Program-made: the position numbers and the translations under genes
In this document: one piece after another, positions 21,099 to 30,767 of the stretch
Layout of the letters: every line of letters begins with the position of its first letter
How positions within the stretch are numbered: the stretch's first letter is position 1
The notes under the pieces: model-generated
The model's database searches: none
What the model saw: only the letters and a program-made list of their open reading frames with translations
Told to the model about the DNA's origin: nothing
NCBI GenBank assembly: GCA_949825045.1
Contig: OX463829.1
Coordinates: 1,736,001 to 1,800,000 of the forward strand
Origin: Argyresthia goedartella
Taxonomy: Eukaryota; Arthropoda; Insecta; Lepidoptera; Argyresthiidae
Direction: 5' to 3'
Length of the DNA: 64,000 nucleotides

Positions 21099-23988
21099 GC
21101 CCAGGTTCAAAACATGTACCATAGTGTACCAAAATGTTAGAGGCCTCAGGACAAAATTGGACCAATGCAAACTCAGTATGCTACAACTTGAAGCTGATAT
21201 GTATGCAGTCACTGAAACGTTCCTGCTGAGCAGTATAGCGGACGCCGAGCTCATTCCGCCCGGGTACACGACGCTGCGCCGCGACCGCGCGCGCGACGCC
21301 GGCTGGGGGGGGGTGCTGCTAGCCGTGCGCGACTGCTACACCGTGCGGCAGCTACATGACGTGGAGGGGTGTGACGACGATGTGGAACTTATATTTGCGA
21401 TTGTGTCTGATAACTATGTGAAATTTCTTTGTGTGGTAGTTTACATCAAGCCGGCATCTCCGGACTCACACTTTGCAAAAGTTTTTACAATTATCGAAAA
21501 TGTAGTATCTAATTATAAAAATCTAGATAAAATTATTATTGGCGATTTCAATCTCAATTCTTGCGGGATAAACCCTTGTCTGCAATTTGAATATTTTATG
21601 CACTTCTGTAAACTTAAGCAGTTTAATACGGTCACGAATAGTAATGATGGTATACTAGATCTGGTGCTGAGTGACATGGGCATCGATCGGATCGATGTGT
21701 CTGGGGAGATAGAGCCGCTGACGTGGCCTGTGGACGGGTACCACCCGCCGCTGGAGCTGAGCGTGCGTTTCCCGCGGCCCGAGCCACACGCACTGCCACC
21801 GCCGCCGAGGGGCGAGTCGCCCAACCCACCCGACAGACCACAGTGGAACTTCCGCAAAGCAGACTTCACTAAGTTATATTCTTCCCTTGCCTCTCTTGAT
21901 TGGAGTGACCTGTATACATCCGATGACGTCGATCGAGCCACTGATTTATTGTACGATAAGGTATATGCATGTATAGATGATTGCGTTCCAAATAAACAGC
22001 GTACAGGCGTGAGGACTCGGTATGTATACCCGAAGTGGTTCACGTCCGACATCATACGCAACATTAAGAACAAATACTTTCATCTCAAACGGTATAGAGC
22101 TGAGGGAAAAGAGTTTAATAAGGAAATGTTCCGTTATTATAGAAGTCGCGTGAAGTACTTAATAGACAAAACCTACTCGGAGTACATACGACTAGCTGAG
22201 AATGATATCAGAACTGACCCCACTAACTTTTGGAATTTGATTAGGGACCAACGGACGACGAAACAGACATGTGACGAATATGACTATGACGGCAAGACGG
22301 TGACGGGAGTGGATGCGGCCAACGCGTTCGCAACTTACTTCCAGTCAGTGTTCTTGCCAGACAGACCGACACTTGACGCTGACGCTGCCGAGCGGAGAGC
22401 TGGACCGGGCAATAGCTCGTCGCGTGTAGCGATTGACTGCATTACTGTGACTGACATACGACGTGCAGGGCGACGACTTAAACCTCGCTCCTCTACAGGG
22501 CCCGACGGTATTCCGCCTTTCCTAATCAAGGACTGTCTATCTGTACTGGAACTACCACTTGGGTACCTTTACAATTTAGCCCTAAAATCTGCAATCTACC
22601 CAAGGCGCTGGAAAACGTCGCGAGTCACGCCTGTGCTCAGGGGCGGCTCCAGGTCAGAAGTAGAAAATTACAGACCTATAGCCGTCCTCTCGGTATTTGG
22701 GAAGGTGTTTGAATCAATCATCAACCATCACATAACTGAACAAATACGCGGGCTATTATCCGACTGCCAACATGGTTTCCGCCCTAGTCGCTCAACACTA
22801 ACAAACCACATCAACTTTGTAAACTACGTGACGTTAGCTCTGGATAAGTCCACACAGGTTGATGTGACGTTTTTCGACTTTAAGAAAGCATTCGATAGAG
22901 TTGACAATGACGTCCTATTGGAGAAGTTTGCATCCATAGGATTCACACCGAACTTAATACGGTTATTTGCGAACTACTTCTCCAATAGAGTTCAGTATGT
23001 GAGGGTTAACGGTAAGAGTTCCGAGCCCTATGAAACCTGCTCGGGTGTCAGTCAGGGTAGCACTCTGGGCCCCACTCAGTTTCTGATTATGATTAATGAC
23101 CTTCCCAATGTCGTTGAGACGGCTGAGTGTCTGATGTTCGCGGATGACTTGAAGATATTCTTGCGCATAAGCAGTGAGGACGATATTGGGCGCCTGCAGA
23201 GAGATGTTGATAGAGTGGTGGAGTGGAGTGAATGCAACCACTTGGCGTTTAATAGCGCTAAGTGTAAAACCATGACTTTTACTCGATCTCGGTCACCGCT
23301 CCATCATGACTACACTATCGCTGGGGCTAGGTTTGTGAGGGTTACCCAAATACGCGACTTAGGACTATTACTTGACGCTGAGCTTACATTTAATGACCAC
23401 ATCCGGGAGACTTCTAGGAGAGCCTTCAGATCTCTTGGATTCGTAATGCGACAGACAATTCGGTTTAGGAACATTTCTACGTTAACCTCTTTGTACAATG
23501 CATTTGTTCGGAGTAAGTTAGAGTACAACGCAATCATCTGGGACCCACATGAAGCCAAATACACACTCATGCTGGAAAAAGTCCAAAGGAAATTTGCTAG
23601 ACTTCTATACAAGTTTAAATATGGGTATTATCCCTACTTATTCCCGTCTCTATTTGTGGCGGGGATGGTGGGGGTAGACACCCTAGAGCTGAGGCGGAAG
23701 TTGTCTCTGTTGGTCCACTTCTATCTGCTCCTCCATAACAAGGTAGACAACCCGGTCGCACTTCAAAGTGTTGTCCTTAACGCGCCGGCTCGGTACGCGA
23801 TGTTACGATCGCGGCCGCTCTTCGCTACGGGTGTTGCTCGTACACAGCACGCTCGTCACGCGCCCACTTTTCAGGCACTGACTCTACTCAATGCCTGTGT
23901 TGCTCAGCACCCAGAATTAGATATATTTAATATGCCGCTCTGGATATTTTTTAAAATTGTGTATTTGTTTTTAAACAGTCGTGTGTAA
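21046..23988 (+). CDS. retrotransposon ORF2: APE endonuclease and reverse transcriptase
   Basis: The frame is open from 21046 to the stop at 23988 and overlaps ORF1 by 53 bp; the conserved part starts at about 21121 (VYQNVRGL). Counting from GTG 21124 (954 residues): endonuclease N-x-R-G near 4-7, T-E at 30-31, GDFN at 140-143 and the catalytic His in DGYHPPL at 207. The reverse transcriptase has RPIAVLSVFGKVFE, FRPSRST, motif A FDFKKAFDRVD near 585, GVSQGSTLGP near 640, FADD near 671 and the thumb LAFNSAKCKTM. All catalytic residues are present. It would nick target DNA and prime reverse transcription there. No ATG precedes the endonuclease motif, so translation probably depends on ORF1 (reinitiation or frameshift). 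Confidence 0.92.
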   Translation, partial: NHGSLGFESRKKKPTHTKPRFKTCTIVYQNVRGLRTKLDQCKLSMLQLEADMYAVTETFLLSSIADAELIPPGYTTLRRDRARDAGWGGVLLAVRDCYTVRQLHDVEGCDDDVELIFAIVSDNYVKFLCVVVYIKPASPDSHFAKVFTIIENVVSNYKNLDKIIIGDFNLNSCGINPCLQFEYFMHFCKLKQFNTVTNSNDGILDLVLSDMGIDRIDVSGEIEPLTWPVDGYHPPLELSVRFPRPEPHALPPPPRGESPNPPDRPQWNFRKADFTKLYSSLASLDWSDLYTSDDVDRATDLLYDKVYACIDDCVPNKQRTGVRTRYVYPKWFTSDIIRNIKNKYFHLKRYRAEGKEFNKEMFRYYRSRVKYLIDKTYSEYIRLAENDIRTDPTNFWNLIRDQRTTKQTCDEYDYDGKTVTGVDAANAFATYFQSVFLPDRPTLDADAAERRAGPGNSSSRVAIDCITVTDIRRAGRRLKPRSSTGPDGIPPFLIKDCLSVLELPLGYLYNLALKSAIYPRRWKTSRVTPVLRGGSRSEVENYRPIAVLSVFGKVFESIINHHITEQIRGLLSDCQHGFRPSRSTLTNHINFVNYVTLALDKSTQVDVTFFDFKKAFDRVDNDVLLEKFASIGFTPNLIRLFANYFSNRVQYVRVNGKSSEPYETCSGVSQGSTLGPTQFLIMINDLPNVVETAECLMFADDLKIFLRISSEDDIGRLQRDVDRVVEWSECNHLAFNSAKCKTMTFTRSRSPLHHDYTIAGARFVRVTQIRDLGLLLDAELTFNDHIRETSRRAFRSLGFVMRQTIRFRNISTLTSLYNAFVRSKLEYNAIIWDPHEAKYTLMLEKVQRKFARLLYKFKYGYYPYLFPSLFVAGMVGVDTLELRRKLSLLVHFYLLLHNKVDNPVALQSVVLNAPARYAMLRSRPLFATGVARTQHARHAPTFQALTLLNACVAQHPELDIFNMPLWIFFKIVYLFLNSRV

Positions 23989-24339
23989 GTCATATTGTAA
24001 TTTATTATGTATTGTGTTTGTCTGTATTTTCAATTTCATTAATTGTACATTTTTTAGACAGTAATTTAGTGTTAACGCTCACATGTTTTGGTCGTAAGAC
24101 TGTAAGTGTGAACCGTAACTTGCAATAAATCTTTTTAATCTTTAATCTTTTAATGATATCTTATGAATGAAAAACATATTCTAATCGGAACCGATTAATT
24201 TCATGTTGTCGGTAGATTGTAGAGTCTATGATATTGACAGACCGTAGAAATGTAAAAAAAAACATTTTGCTTTTGGTGCTCGTAGAACAAACGAGCAAGA
24301 TGTCTAAACACTTCTTGATTACTGAGAATAATCCTGCCT

Positions 24340-24430
24340 GACTTACCCAGTCTTATCATTCATGACTGATACTGGGCCTGTAGCAGTAGTATCAGTCATG
24401 ATAAGCACAATTCCATAATTGTGCCTATTA
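24340..24430. repeat. inverted repeats, hairpin-forming
   Basis: CATGACTGATACT and AGTATCAGTCATG lie 14 nt apart with TTATCA/TGATAA shoulders. Immediately after is GCACAATT-CCAT-AATTGTGC. No element family recognised. Confidence 0.6.
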
Positions 24431-24431
24431 C

Positions 24432-26030
24432 ATATAATATTAACATATTTTGATAATATAAATAGAAGTCGCAGTTAAGCACAGAAAGCATTGAAGGTGT
24501 GCGGTGGCTTATTGATGTTGATAGATCATCATCAATCTTACCTAAAGAGTTATAAATATCTGACATCTGACACAGATTAATAAAGAGTTAGCATCTGACC
24601 TCATATTCTGGCCTCTCAGCGTGGGAAACTTATGTATATTTTGTTTGTCAGGTTGTTTTGAGAAATTAGGTTACCTGTGAACTACAATATAAATTACAAT
24701 ATCCTCCACATAGCTCTTGCATATTTCCCAAGAGATACGGAAGGTTAAGGAACAGAAAACTTTTTAAGAAAAAGAACCTTTGGGTTCCGGATATACTAAA
24801 GAAGAAATTTTTCCGTAATAGGTTTTTTAGGTTATAGGAATATTATGACCATGGTCTGAGGTTCAAAATAGCGATGCCTCATAAGCAGGTCCAGGTCTCC
24901 AGCGAATAAGTACATTGTACAGACGTCCTAATGGTGATAGAAAACATCATGAAGAAACCTTCATATCTCCATGGCTGCGGCGATAGCCTAGCCCCCCTGT
25001 CACGCAAAATGGAGTATTCAATAACGGGCTAAACGTGGACACAGCTGCGCCTCTGCCACCCCCGCTGGGAAAAGGTGTGAAGCTAAACATATATATTTAA
25101 CCGAAAGCCACTTGCCCCAAAGTGTCTAACTTAGATTCATACCTTTCTTTGTGCATCTTTTCCTCATTTCATTCAAAAAGCTGTGCGCAGCCTTGACTGT
25201 GACACAGAAGCTTACAAATGTGACATAACACATAACAGATGAAACTATATCTGCGGCGGAAGCACAGGCTGACTTAAAGTGAGTACTTAGTACAGTATAC
25301 ACAACACAAAACACCCTAACACAACACACCTACTGGAGTAAACACAATGGAATTTATTTATTGAACAAAACATCGTCACGACACTGGGGGGTAGAGGTCC
25401 CATTGTTCCACGTGTTAGCTAGTTATTTTAAACTCCATTTTACGTGACAGGTGCCAATAATATAAGTATTGTATTAAGAATCTAAAAAAACACCTTTAGG
25501 TTGTCTTTTAGAGTCAATACAACAATACAGTACAATACAGAAAACTCAGCAGATGTGCTTACAAAGACGAGCTTTGTATCTAAATACATTAATTAAAAAC
25601 TCTCCTCTTTTCCATGCAAGGCTTAAAATTTCACGGAGGCAATCAGAGACATCGGATATCAATCTGTCCGACAGTGGGTTAGCAACTTGTCACTGTTGAT
25701 TCATACTTTTGCCAAAAAGTTGCTGATTACAGATAATCCTATGATCTACAGTAATCGTGTAACTTTAGCTACCCTTATTTGGCGTTAAACCCGCATGTGT
25801 AAATAATTTAAATAAATATTCAATTCAGGCTAAGAAGCCTTTTACAGCTTTTAAACCCACTTTCCGAGCCTCTTGTTTAGAAGAGATCGGTGACATCGGA
25901 ACAGATGATAATGTCTACCTTGGCACCACTGCCGCCGCTGGAGCACAAGGCCGACGGTTTGGTTCCGTTTTAATTAAACCATATTTGTTTCGAGCGCTTC
26001 TTATTATAGAGCCGGAAATCTGAGGAATCA
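24432..26030. other. no gene seen; repeat scrap at about 24935-25085
   Basis: GGTGATAGAAAACATCATGA and CCTCTGCCACCCCCGCTGGG match scraps at 40550-40630, 47255-47320, 48730-48840 and 61240-61290, so they belong to a dispersed repeat. Otherwise AT-rich without supported coding. Confidence 0.4.
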
Positions 26031-26035
26031 CATTA

Positions 26036-26291
26036 CTAATAATAATGATACCTTGGACACTATTTACACACATGAATCTAGTACCAAACTAGGATTATCT
26101 GTATCTTGGGTACTAGACAACGATACACATACTTATATAGATAAATATTATACTTAGATAGATAAACAACCATGACTAGGGTACAAACATCAGTTCTCAT
26201 CAAACATATATTTGTCCCCACCGGGACTCGAACCCGGGACCCTTGGCTTCGTAGGCAGGGTCACTGCCGACTCGGGCATTCGGGTCGTCAA
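26036..26291 (-). mobile_element. tRNA-derived SINE, family 2
   Basis: On the minus strand a tRNA-like head (GACGACCCGAATGCCCGAGT ... GGGTTCGAGTCCCGG) precedes a body with GGTACAAAC...CTAGTCATGGTTG, (TAGA)n-like sequence and CAAGGTAT(TAT)n at the 3' end. Distinct from family 1 in head and body. Confidence 0.8.
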
Positions 26292-26437
26292 CATTACTGG
26301 TGTGTTGATAGTTTTTTATGGAAAATAAAGGATACAACTTTTTCTCCAATTCGTGCTGGAGCTCTTACAACAACAACAAGAGATCAAGAGTTTTATACCA
26401 ATAGAACCTTTATAGCAAATGGTTTATAGTACGGTGC

Positions 26438-26605
26438 GAGCTCTGTGGCGCTGCGGTTGCGACTCTGCCTACCATGCGAGAGGTCCCGGGTTCGATCCCC
26501 GGCTGGGGGTACAGAAAAAAATCTCAGGTCTTAGATGTTTATATGTGTGTGACGTCGCTGTTTCTGGTTCCTACGACACAGGGTAGCCTAGTGTGGGGCC
26601 TGAAC
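26438..26605 (+). mobile_element. SINE family 1 copy
   Basis: Intact head (CTCTGTGGCGCTGCGGTTG ... GGTTCGATCCCCGG) and body (GTGACGTCGCTGTTTCTGG). It lies directly before the CR1-like copy. Confidence 0.85.
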
Positions 26606-26739
26606 AAAAGGAATTAATATAATGAGGACCCCTCAAAACATAAGAAAATTTTACAAAATAAGCAGGGGTTTTCTGGCAATCAAATGAAAAATACTAGGAC
26701 AAAGGGTAAGCCCCACTTAAATTTTTCCCATCAAAACAT

Positions 26740-27400
26740 GCAGGGGCTACCTGGCAAAGAACATGTATTAGAATTATTTCTTAATCATTCAGACACCGAT
26801 GTTATTTGTGTTACAGAACACTAGTTAAAGGAAAATATGATGTCTTTTAACATAAATAATTACAAAATTGTCAGTTGTTACAATAGAAAGACTGCTGATA
26901 GAGGTGGTTCTTCAATCTTAATAAAAATAATATTAAGGTGAAACAACGGAAAGATATTCTTGCACTGACTGTAGAAAGACAAATAGAGGTATCCTGTGTT
27001 GAGTTGGATAGCCATATTATTGTTTGTGTCTACAGACCTCCGAGAGATGACAACGGCCATGGCAATTTTGAAATGTTCGAGAAAATTATGGAGGAAGCCC
27101 TCATTAAACTTTGTTATAGCAGAAAAAAGTTAATAATTTGTGGCGATTTTAATGTAGATTTGCTTGTAGATACAACATTGAAACAACGATTAATAACTCA
27201 ATAGTTCAAATCATTTAATTTATGTCATATATTTCTAGAGCCGACTAGAATTACTCTTACCAGCCAAAGTTGCTTAGATAACGTTTTTTGTGACTGTGCT
27301 TGATTCACAAGTAAAAATGTAATTAACTGCTTACCCTCCGATCACAGTGGTCAAACAGTTTCATTACCAATTGCCAGTAAAAATAGGACTGATCCATCAT
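26740..27400 (+). pseudogene. APE endonuclease of the CR1-like copy
   Basis: SHQNMQGL, CVTEH directly followed by a TAG stop, DRGGSSILIK followed by a frameshift, VCVYRPP, then IICGDFNVDLL. Later PSDHSG holds the catalytic Asp-His. At least one stop and one frameshift. Confidence 0.82.
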
Positions 27401-27438
27401 TTTATAGGCCTATTACATCCCATAGATTAAAGACGTAT

Positions 27439-29345
27439 ATGAAAAAGTTAGAAATAAATTTGCCAGTACCGGATTTTGATGAACAGAACCCAAACAAAAT
27501 CTACTTAGACTTCTTTTACATTATTCAGGCAGAATTCAATAAAGTTTTTAAATCAAAGAAAGTCAGTGACTACAACAGTAAATCTCAATTTAATGACTGG
27601 GCAACGTTTGAAATTCGTAAAAGTAGAGTTATCTTGTATAACCTTTATGAACAAAAAACCTATCACTTTGATCGAAAATTTCATGACTATGTTAAAAAAT
27701 ATTCCAAAACTTACAAGTTGGTTTGTAGAACTGCAAAAACTTAACACATTAATAGAAAAATTCAAAATTCAAATAATATAATGAAAACAGTTTGACAAAT
27801 AATAAACCGCGAAACTGGCAAAGTTATACCAAGGGACAATGATTTCTGCCTAAAGATAGGTGATGATGTTGTTAAATCCAGCGCTGATGTTGCTCGAGCT
27901 TTTGAAACATTCTTTACCAATGTACCCTTACTCACAACAGACCGTCTAAATTCATCTCCATATGAAGCAGAGACTTTATTAAAAAATAAAACTAGCGTAA
28001 GTAATGTATATTTAAAATTTAATCATGTATATCCCCAGGACATTGTCAAAACGTTTAAATTACTTAACTTAAAAAATACGGAAGACCTGTGGGGTATATC
28101 AGTCAAAGTCATTGGTTCAGTTATTCTAGTTATAGCCCCACACTTAGCTTATATATTCAATAAATGTTTTGACGGTGGGGCTTTCCCAGACCTCATGAAA
28201 CACAGTAAACTGATACCTCTGATCAAGTCGGGAGATAAGGGTGATCCTTCAAATTTCAGACCATTATCTATTCTTCCAACACTAAGTAAAATATTTGAAA
28301 AGATTATACTCAATCAAATGCTCTCATACTTCAACCATACAAAACGACTCCACGCCAGACAATACGGTTTCACTAGGGGTAAATCGACTACGGATGCAGG
28401 TATTACCATTATATCTCATATTTTTTCTGCATGGGAGGCCGCACAGGATGCTATCGGAGTTTTTTGCGACCTGTCGAAGGCGTTTAATTGTGTTGATCAT
28501 AATACGCTATTAATTAAATTAAACCATTACAGAGTTAGAAATAAAGCGTTGGATCTACTAAGATCATACCTAAGCAATAGAATTCAAAAGGCAGAAGTTA
28601 ACGGCGTTAAATTTGATGGATCGGGTGTAAAAATTGGCGTTCCACAAGGTTCCATATTAGGCCCTTTCTTATTCCTGATATATAATAACGATCTGCCTCT
28701 CATGGTTGAGAAATTAACTGACATAGTGTTGTTTGCTGATGATACTTAAATGGTCTTCAAAATTGAAAGACAAAAAGGAGATTTTGATGATGTTAATGGT
28801 GTATTGTCTTTAACCTTGAATTGGTTCACAGTTAATAATTTATTGTTAAACGCTGGTAAAACCAAGTGCATGAAATTCTCACTTCCAAATGTCAGGCAAG
28901 TTGAGACCAGTTTAGTATTAGACAACAGCACGTTAGAATTAGTAAATGATACGAAATTTCTAGGAATAACCATTGATAGCAAATTGCAGTGGGGACCCCA
29001 CATAGATAAATTGGCTGGTAAATTAAGTTCTGCGGCTTACGCTGTTAGGAACATCAGACAAAGCACGGATGTGGCTACATCTAGGCTAGTAAATTTTAGT
29101 TACTTTCATAGTGTCATGTCCTATGGTATCTTGTTGTGGGGGAAAGCAGCGGATATTCAAACTATTTTTATTTTACAGAAAAGAGCTATTCGAGCAATTT
29201 ATAATTTAAAACGAACAGACTCCTTAAGAGAGCTTTTTAAAGAAATTGACATACTAACTGTAGCTAGTCAATTTATTTTTGAAAATATAATGTATGTACG
29301 CAAGAACCTTACAACATTTACCAAACTTATGGCCGGTTTCCTGGG
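27439..29345 (+). pseudogene. ORF2 linker and reverse transcriptase of the CR1-like copy
   Basis: A linker frame (27439-27744) is followed, after frame breaks, by RT. The frame 28195-28749 has KLIPLIKSGD, KIFEKIIL, YGFTRGKSTTD, motif A as SKAFNCVDH (the catalytic Asp is Asn), GVPQGSILGP and FADDT followed at once by a TAA stop. The continuation 28750-29355 has NNLLLNAGKTKCMKF, LGITIDSKLQWGPH and RAIRAIYNLKR, then runs into the MITE at 29330. Two independent lesions at the active site make it inactive. Confidence 0.88.
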
Positions 29346-29481
29346 CGCTGGTTAAGTTAACAAATTGGTTAAATTGATTTCAGCTAATCACGTGCCGCTA
29401 TTTTGAATATTGGCGGCACGTGATTGGCTCAAATCAGTTTAACCAATTTGTTAAATTAATCAGCGCCCAGTAAACCGGCCG
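29330..29481. mobile_element. 152-bp hairpin MITE, TTA target (PIF/Harbinger-like)
   Basis: The arms (GGCCGGTTTCCTGGGCGCTG ... CACGTGCCGC and reverse complement) are about 68 bp and nearly perfect, leaving a 14-nt centre. TTA flanks both ends (29327-29329, 29482-29484). The sister copy at about 15755 reads through the site, confirming an insertion. Confidence 0.85.
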
Positions 29482-29986
29482 TTAGCGATAGCTGTAATGT
29501 TAACCTAAAAAATAATCAAAGACTATGTGCGTCCTGATTTAGACTCGCGAAGGTTAGTAATTCTTTTAAGGGTCAGTGCATTCTCTACTATAACAAGATA
29601 CCTCTGGAGATTTTGAAATTGCCATTTGAGCAATTTAAAAACCATGTTAAAGCGACTTTGTCGAAAAAGGGATATGACAATGTTCGAGATTACTTAAATG
29701 ACAGGACTGTATGGGGTTAATCTAGCTCAACACAGACCTTGTTGTTAATAATTTTGTAATTATTTATTCCTGCTTATTCAATTTTATTTTTCATATTTGT
29801 ATTAGTTAAGCACAACCTATTTTTAAAAGAGATCTAAAAATCAATCTGTGGGAGTTTCTACGCCCTTCTTCTCCCACAGTGGTCCAATGTAGAGAAGATG
29901 CAAAAAATTACTTTTGCTAAGTATATGTAAATATCTACAGTAATAAAGTACTTTGACTTTGACTACGTGTTTCTATTGTTAATGAT

Positions 29987-30372
29987 GTATATGTCACCGT
30001 AAGATAGTCAAAACCATTAGTTGATAAACTAATGCGTTGGTTGATCAACTATCGACAGATAGTAAACCAGACCGACAGGGTTTAGAATTTACGTTTCTTT
30101 TTTTCTTACATGTCAACCTAACTCGAAGAGCTGCACTCGTCCCATCTAGTTTTCTCCTAAGCTACCGCAATGTTTGCCCTGGTATTTCGTTTGCAATTCA
30201 AGTTTAAACCAGTATACTATTTAATAGTTTTAACCGTTAGTTCATCAACTAACGCGTCATATATTAAGCAGTACGCTACAGTTTACTATCTGTCGATAGT
30301 TGACATACTAACGAGAAAAAAACGTTAGTTTATCAACTAACGGTTTTGACAACCTTGTGGTGACACATATAC
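29987..30372. mobile_element. foldback element with CGTTAGTT-type palindromes
   Basis: Arms of about 85 bp begin TATATGTCACC (left) and TATATGTGTCACC (right, reverse complement) and both contain GTCAAAACC-GTTAGTTGATAAACTAA-type sequence and ACTATCGACAGATAGTAAAC. Further copies of the palindrome (GTTAGTTCATCAACTAAC near 30236) lie in the centre. Noncoding. Confidence 0.8.
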
Positions 30373-30767
30373 CATAAATTACGTACACATACATACCGAT
30401 ATAGACATACCACACTTACGACATAAATGAAACATCACGAAAATGTTTGCTGATTTTACTAGAATGACTGACTATCATTCATGTTGGAGTAAAGGAATTG
30501 ATATTATTTATAGCATAATTCCTGCTTTAAATCGTTAAGAGACCACATACTGAATTACCGCATCTCTTCCACATACTTAATTTACAGCAACAGTGAGGTG
30601 ATCAATAAACCATTCACATTTACATAAAATATATTTATTCAAAGTTAAACTTAATGTCTCATCTATAGAATCGTGGTCCACCTTGGACCAATTTTGCTAT
30701 AATGCTTTAAATTGTATCATTCCACTAAATGTCATCTTAAAATTCGACATTAATCGGTCATCTAATC

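Larger units (their letters stand above)
19630..24150 (+). mobile_element. near-complete CR1/jockey-group non-LTR retrotransposon
   Basis: GC-rich 5' leader (about 19630-19799), intact ORF1 (19800-21098), overlapping intact ORF2 (to 23988), 3' UTR with AATAAA (24124) and a tail of TTTAATC-like repeats ending near 24150. Base composition (GC-rich) contrasts sharply with the AT-rich surroundings. No target duplication could be identified, so the 5' boundary is approximate. It is the only element here with both frames open. Confidence 0.85.
26600..29960 (+). mobile_element. CR1-like non-LTR retrotransposon, long but dead; carries a MITE
   Basis: It holds endonuclease (26740-27370), linker, reverse transcriptase (28060-29345), 3' UTR and a terminal GTAAATATCTACAGTAATAA tail ending near 29960. 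It serves as the reference for five minus-strand relatives in this window. Inactivated by stops, frameshifts and a changed catalytic residue. A 152-bp MITE sits in the ORF2 C-terminus. Confidence 0.88.

Noticed and set aside
21513..22073. 186-codon minus-strand frame
   Set aside because: Antisense shadow of the retrotransposon ORF2.
26220..26291. tRNA gene on the minus strand
   Set aside because: Same reason; the SINE family 2 head, repeated at 41864 and 58738.
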